This document shows positions 32,332 to 32,443 of a DNA stretch of 32,443 nucleotides, piece by piece. Numbering within the stretch: position 1 is the first letter of the stretch; each line of letters opens with the position of its first letter. This DNA comes from Bacillota bacterium (GTDB lineage: Bacteria > Bacillota > Sulfobacillia > Sulfobacillales > JAIMBI01), in the NCBI GenBank assembly GCA_021797815.1, contig JAJZYZ010000027.1:1-32443 (forward strand). The letters are read 5' to 3'. The translations under genes were made by a program, and so were the position numbers. The notes beneath the pieces were generated by a model. It saw only the letters and a list, made by a program, of their open reading frames with translations. It did no database searches and had not been told where the DNA came from.

Positions 32332-32443
32332 AGGAGGAAGATCTCGACCGATTAGTACGGCCTCGCTGCAACGGTTACCCGCTGTCCACGGACCGCCTAT
32401 CTACCCGGTGGTCTACCGGGGGTCTCTCAGTCCTCGCGGGACT
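32332..32443 (-). rRNA. rrl: 23S ribosomal RNA, 3' end (partial)
   Basis: On the minus strand the sequence ends with GTACTAATCGGTCGAG followed by ATCTTCCTCC, the standard 3' terminus of bacterial 23S rRNA. Upstream of it are the conserved domain VI pieces CTGAGAGACCCCC and GGTAGACCACCGGG. The rest of the gene lies beyond the right edge. The exact 3' end (about 32332) is estimated. Confidence 0.93.

Overview
The window looks like the chromosome of a high-GC member of the Bacillota (Firmicutes). The strongest evidence is the minus-strand cluster ctsR-mcsA-mcsB-clpC-radA-disA-yacL-ispD-ispF ... cysS-rlmB-sigH, which is the conserved Firmicutes order, together with good Shine-Dalgarno sequences, many GTG/TTG starts and a sporulation-type sigma-H. 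I cannot name the genus; the base composition and lifestyle genes suggest a lineage such as the Sulfobacillales or Symbiobacteriales, but that is a guess.

Left edge (1-1111): a short type I-E CRISPR array (six repeats plus one truncated repeat, all spacers 32 nt) without cas genes, bracketed by IS21-family debris. An IS end at 1-98 stops inside a CRISPR repeat, and decayed istA and istB fragments follow the last repeat. A tRNA-Thr(TGT) lies just beyond on the minus strand.

1259-5456 (+): a MoxR ATPase / DUF58 / transglutaminase (TgpA-like) operon, convergent with sigH. 5501-8483 (-): sigH, rlmB and cysS, with cysS having its own promoter. 9047-11012 (+): a SAM methyltransferase and a secreted protein. 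11736-15981 (-): glutaryl-CoA dehydrogenase, a CaiB-type CoA-transferase, an M17 leucyl aminopeptidase and a 108-aa hypothetical protein. A 96-aa acidic protein follows on the plus strand.

17116-27621 (-): isoprenoid genes ispF and ispD, the PIN/TRAM membrane protein YacL, c-di-AMP synthase DisA, RadA, and the CtsR-controlled protein quality-control operon (ctsR, mcsA, mcsB, clpC) with a textbook CtsR operator and promoter. A plus-strand gene for a small CxC/CxxC protein, with a perfect sigma-A promoter, runs tail to tail into disA.

27991-32443: a TetR regulator with a drug-efflux MFS transporter (+), a membrane-anchored hypothetical protein (+), an RNA 2',3'-cyclic phosphodiesterase/ligase (+), then on the minus strand a 42-aa membrane peptide gene, an rRNA terminator, 5S rRNA and the 3' end of 23S rRNA.

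Most notable: the IS21 insertion inside the CRISPR repeat; an McsB whose conserved active-site Cys is Tyr; a radA that seems to start at CTG, translationally coupled to a short leader ORF; a DisA with an insertion of about 19 residues; and a small membrane-peptide gene next to the rRNA operon.
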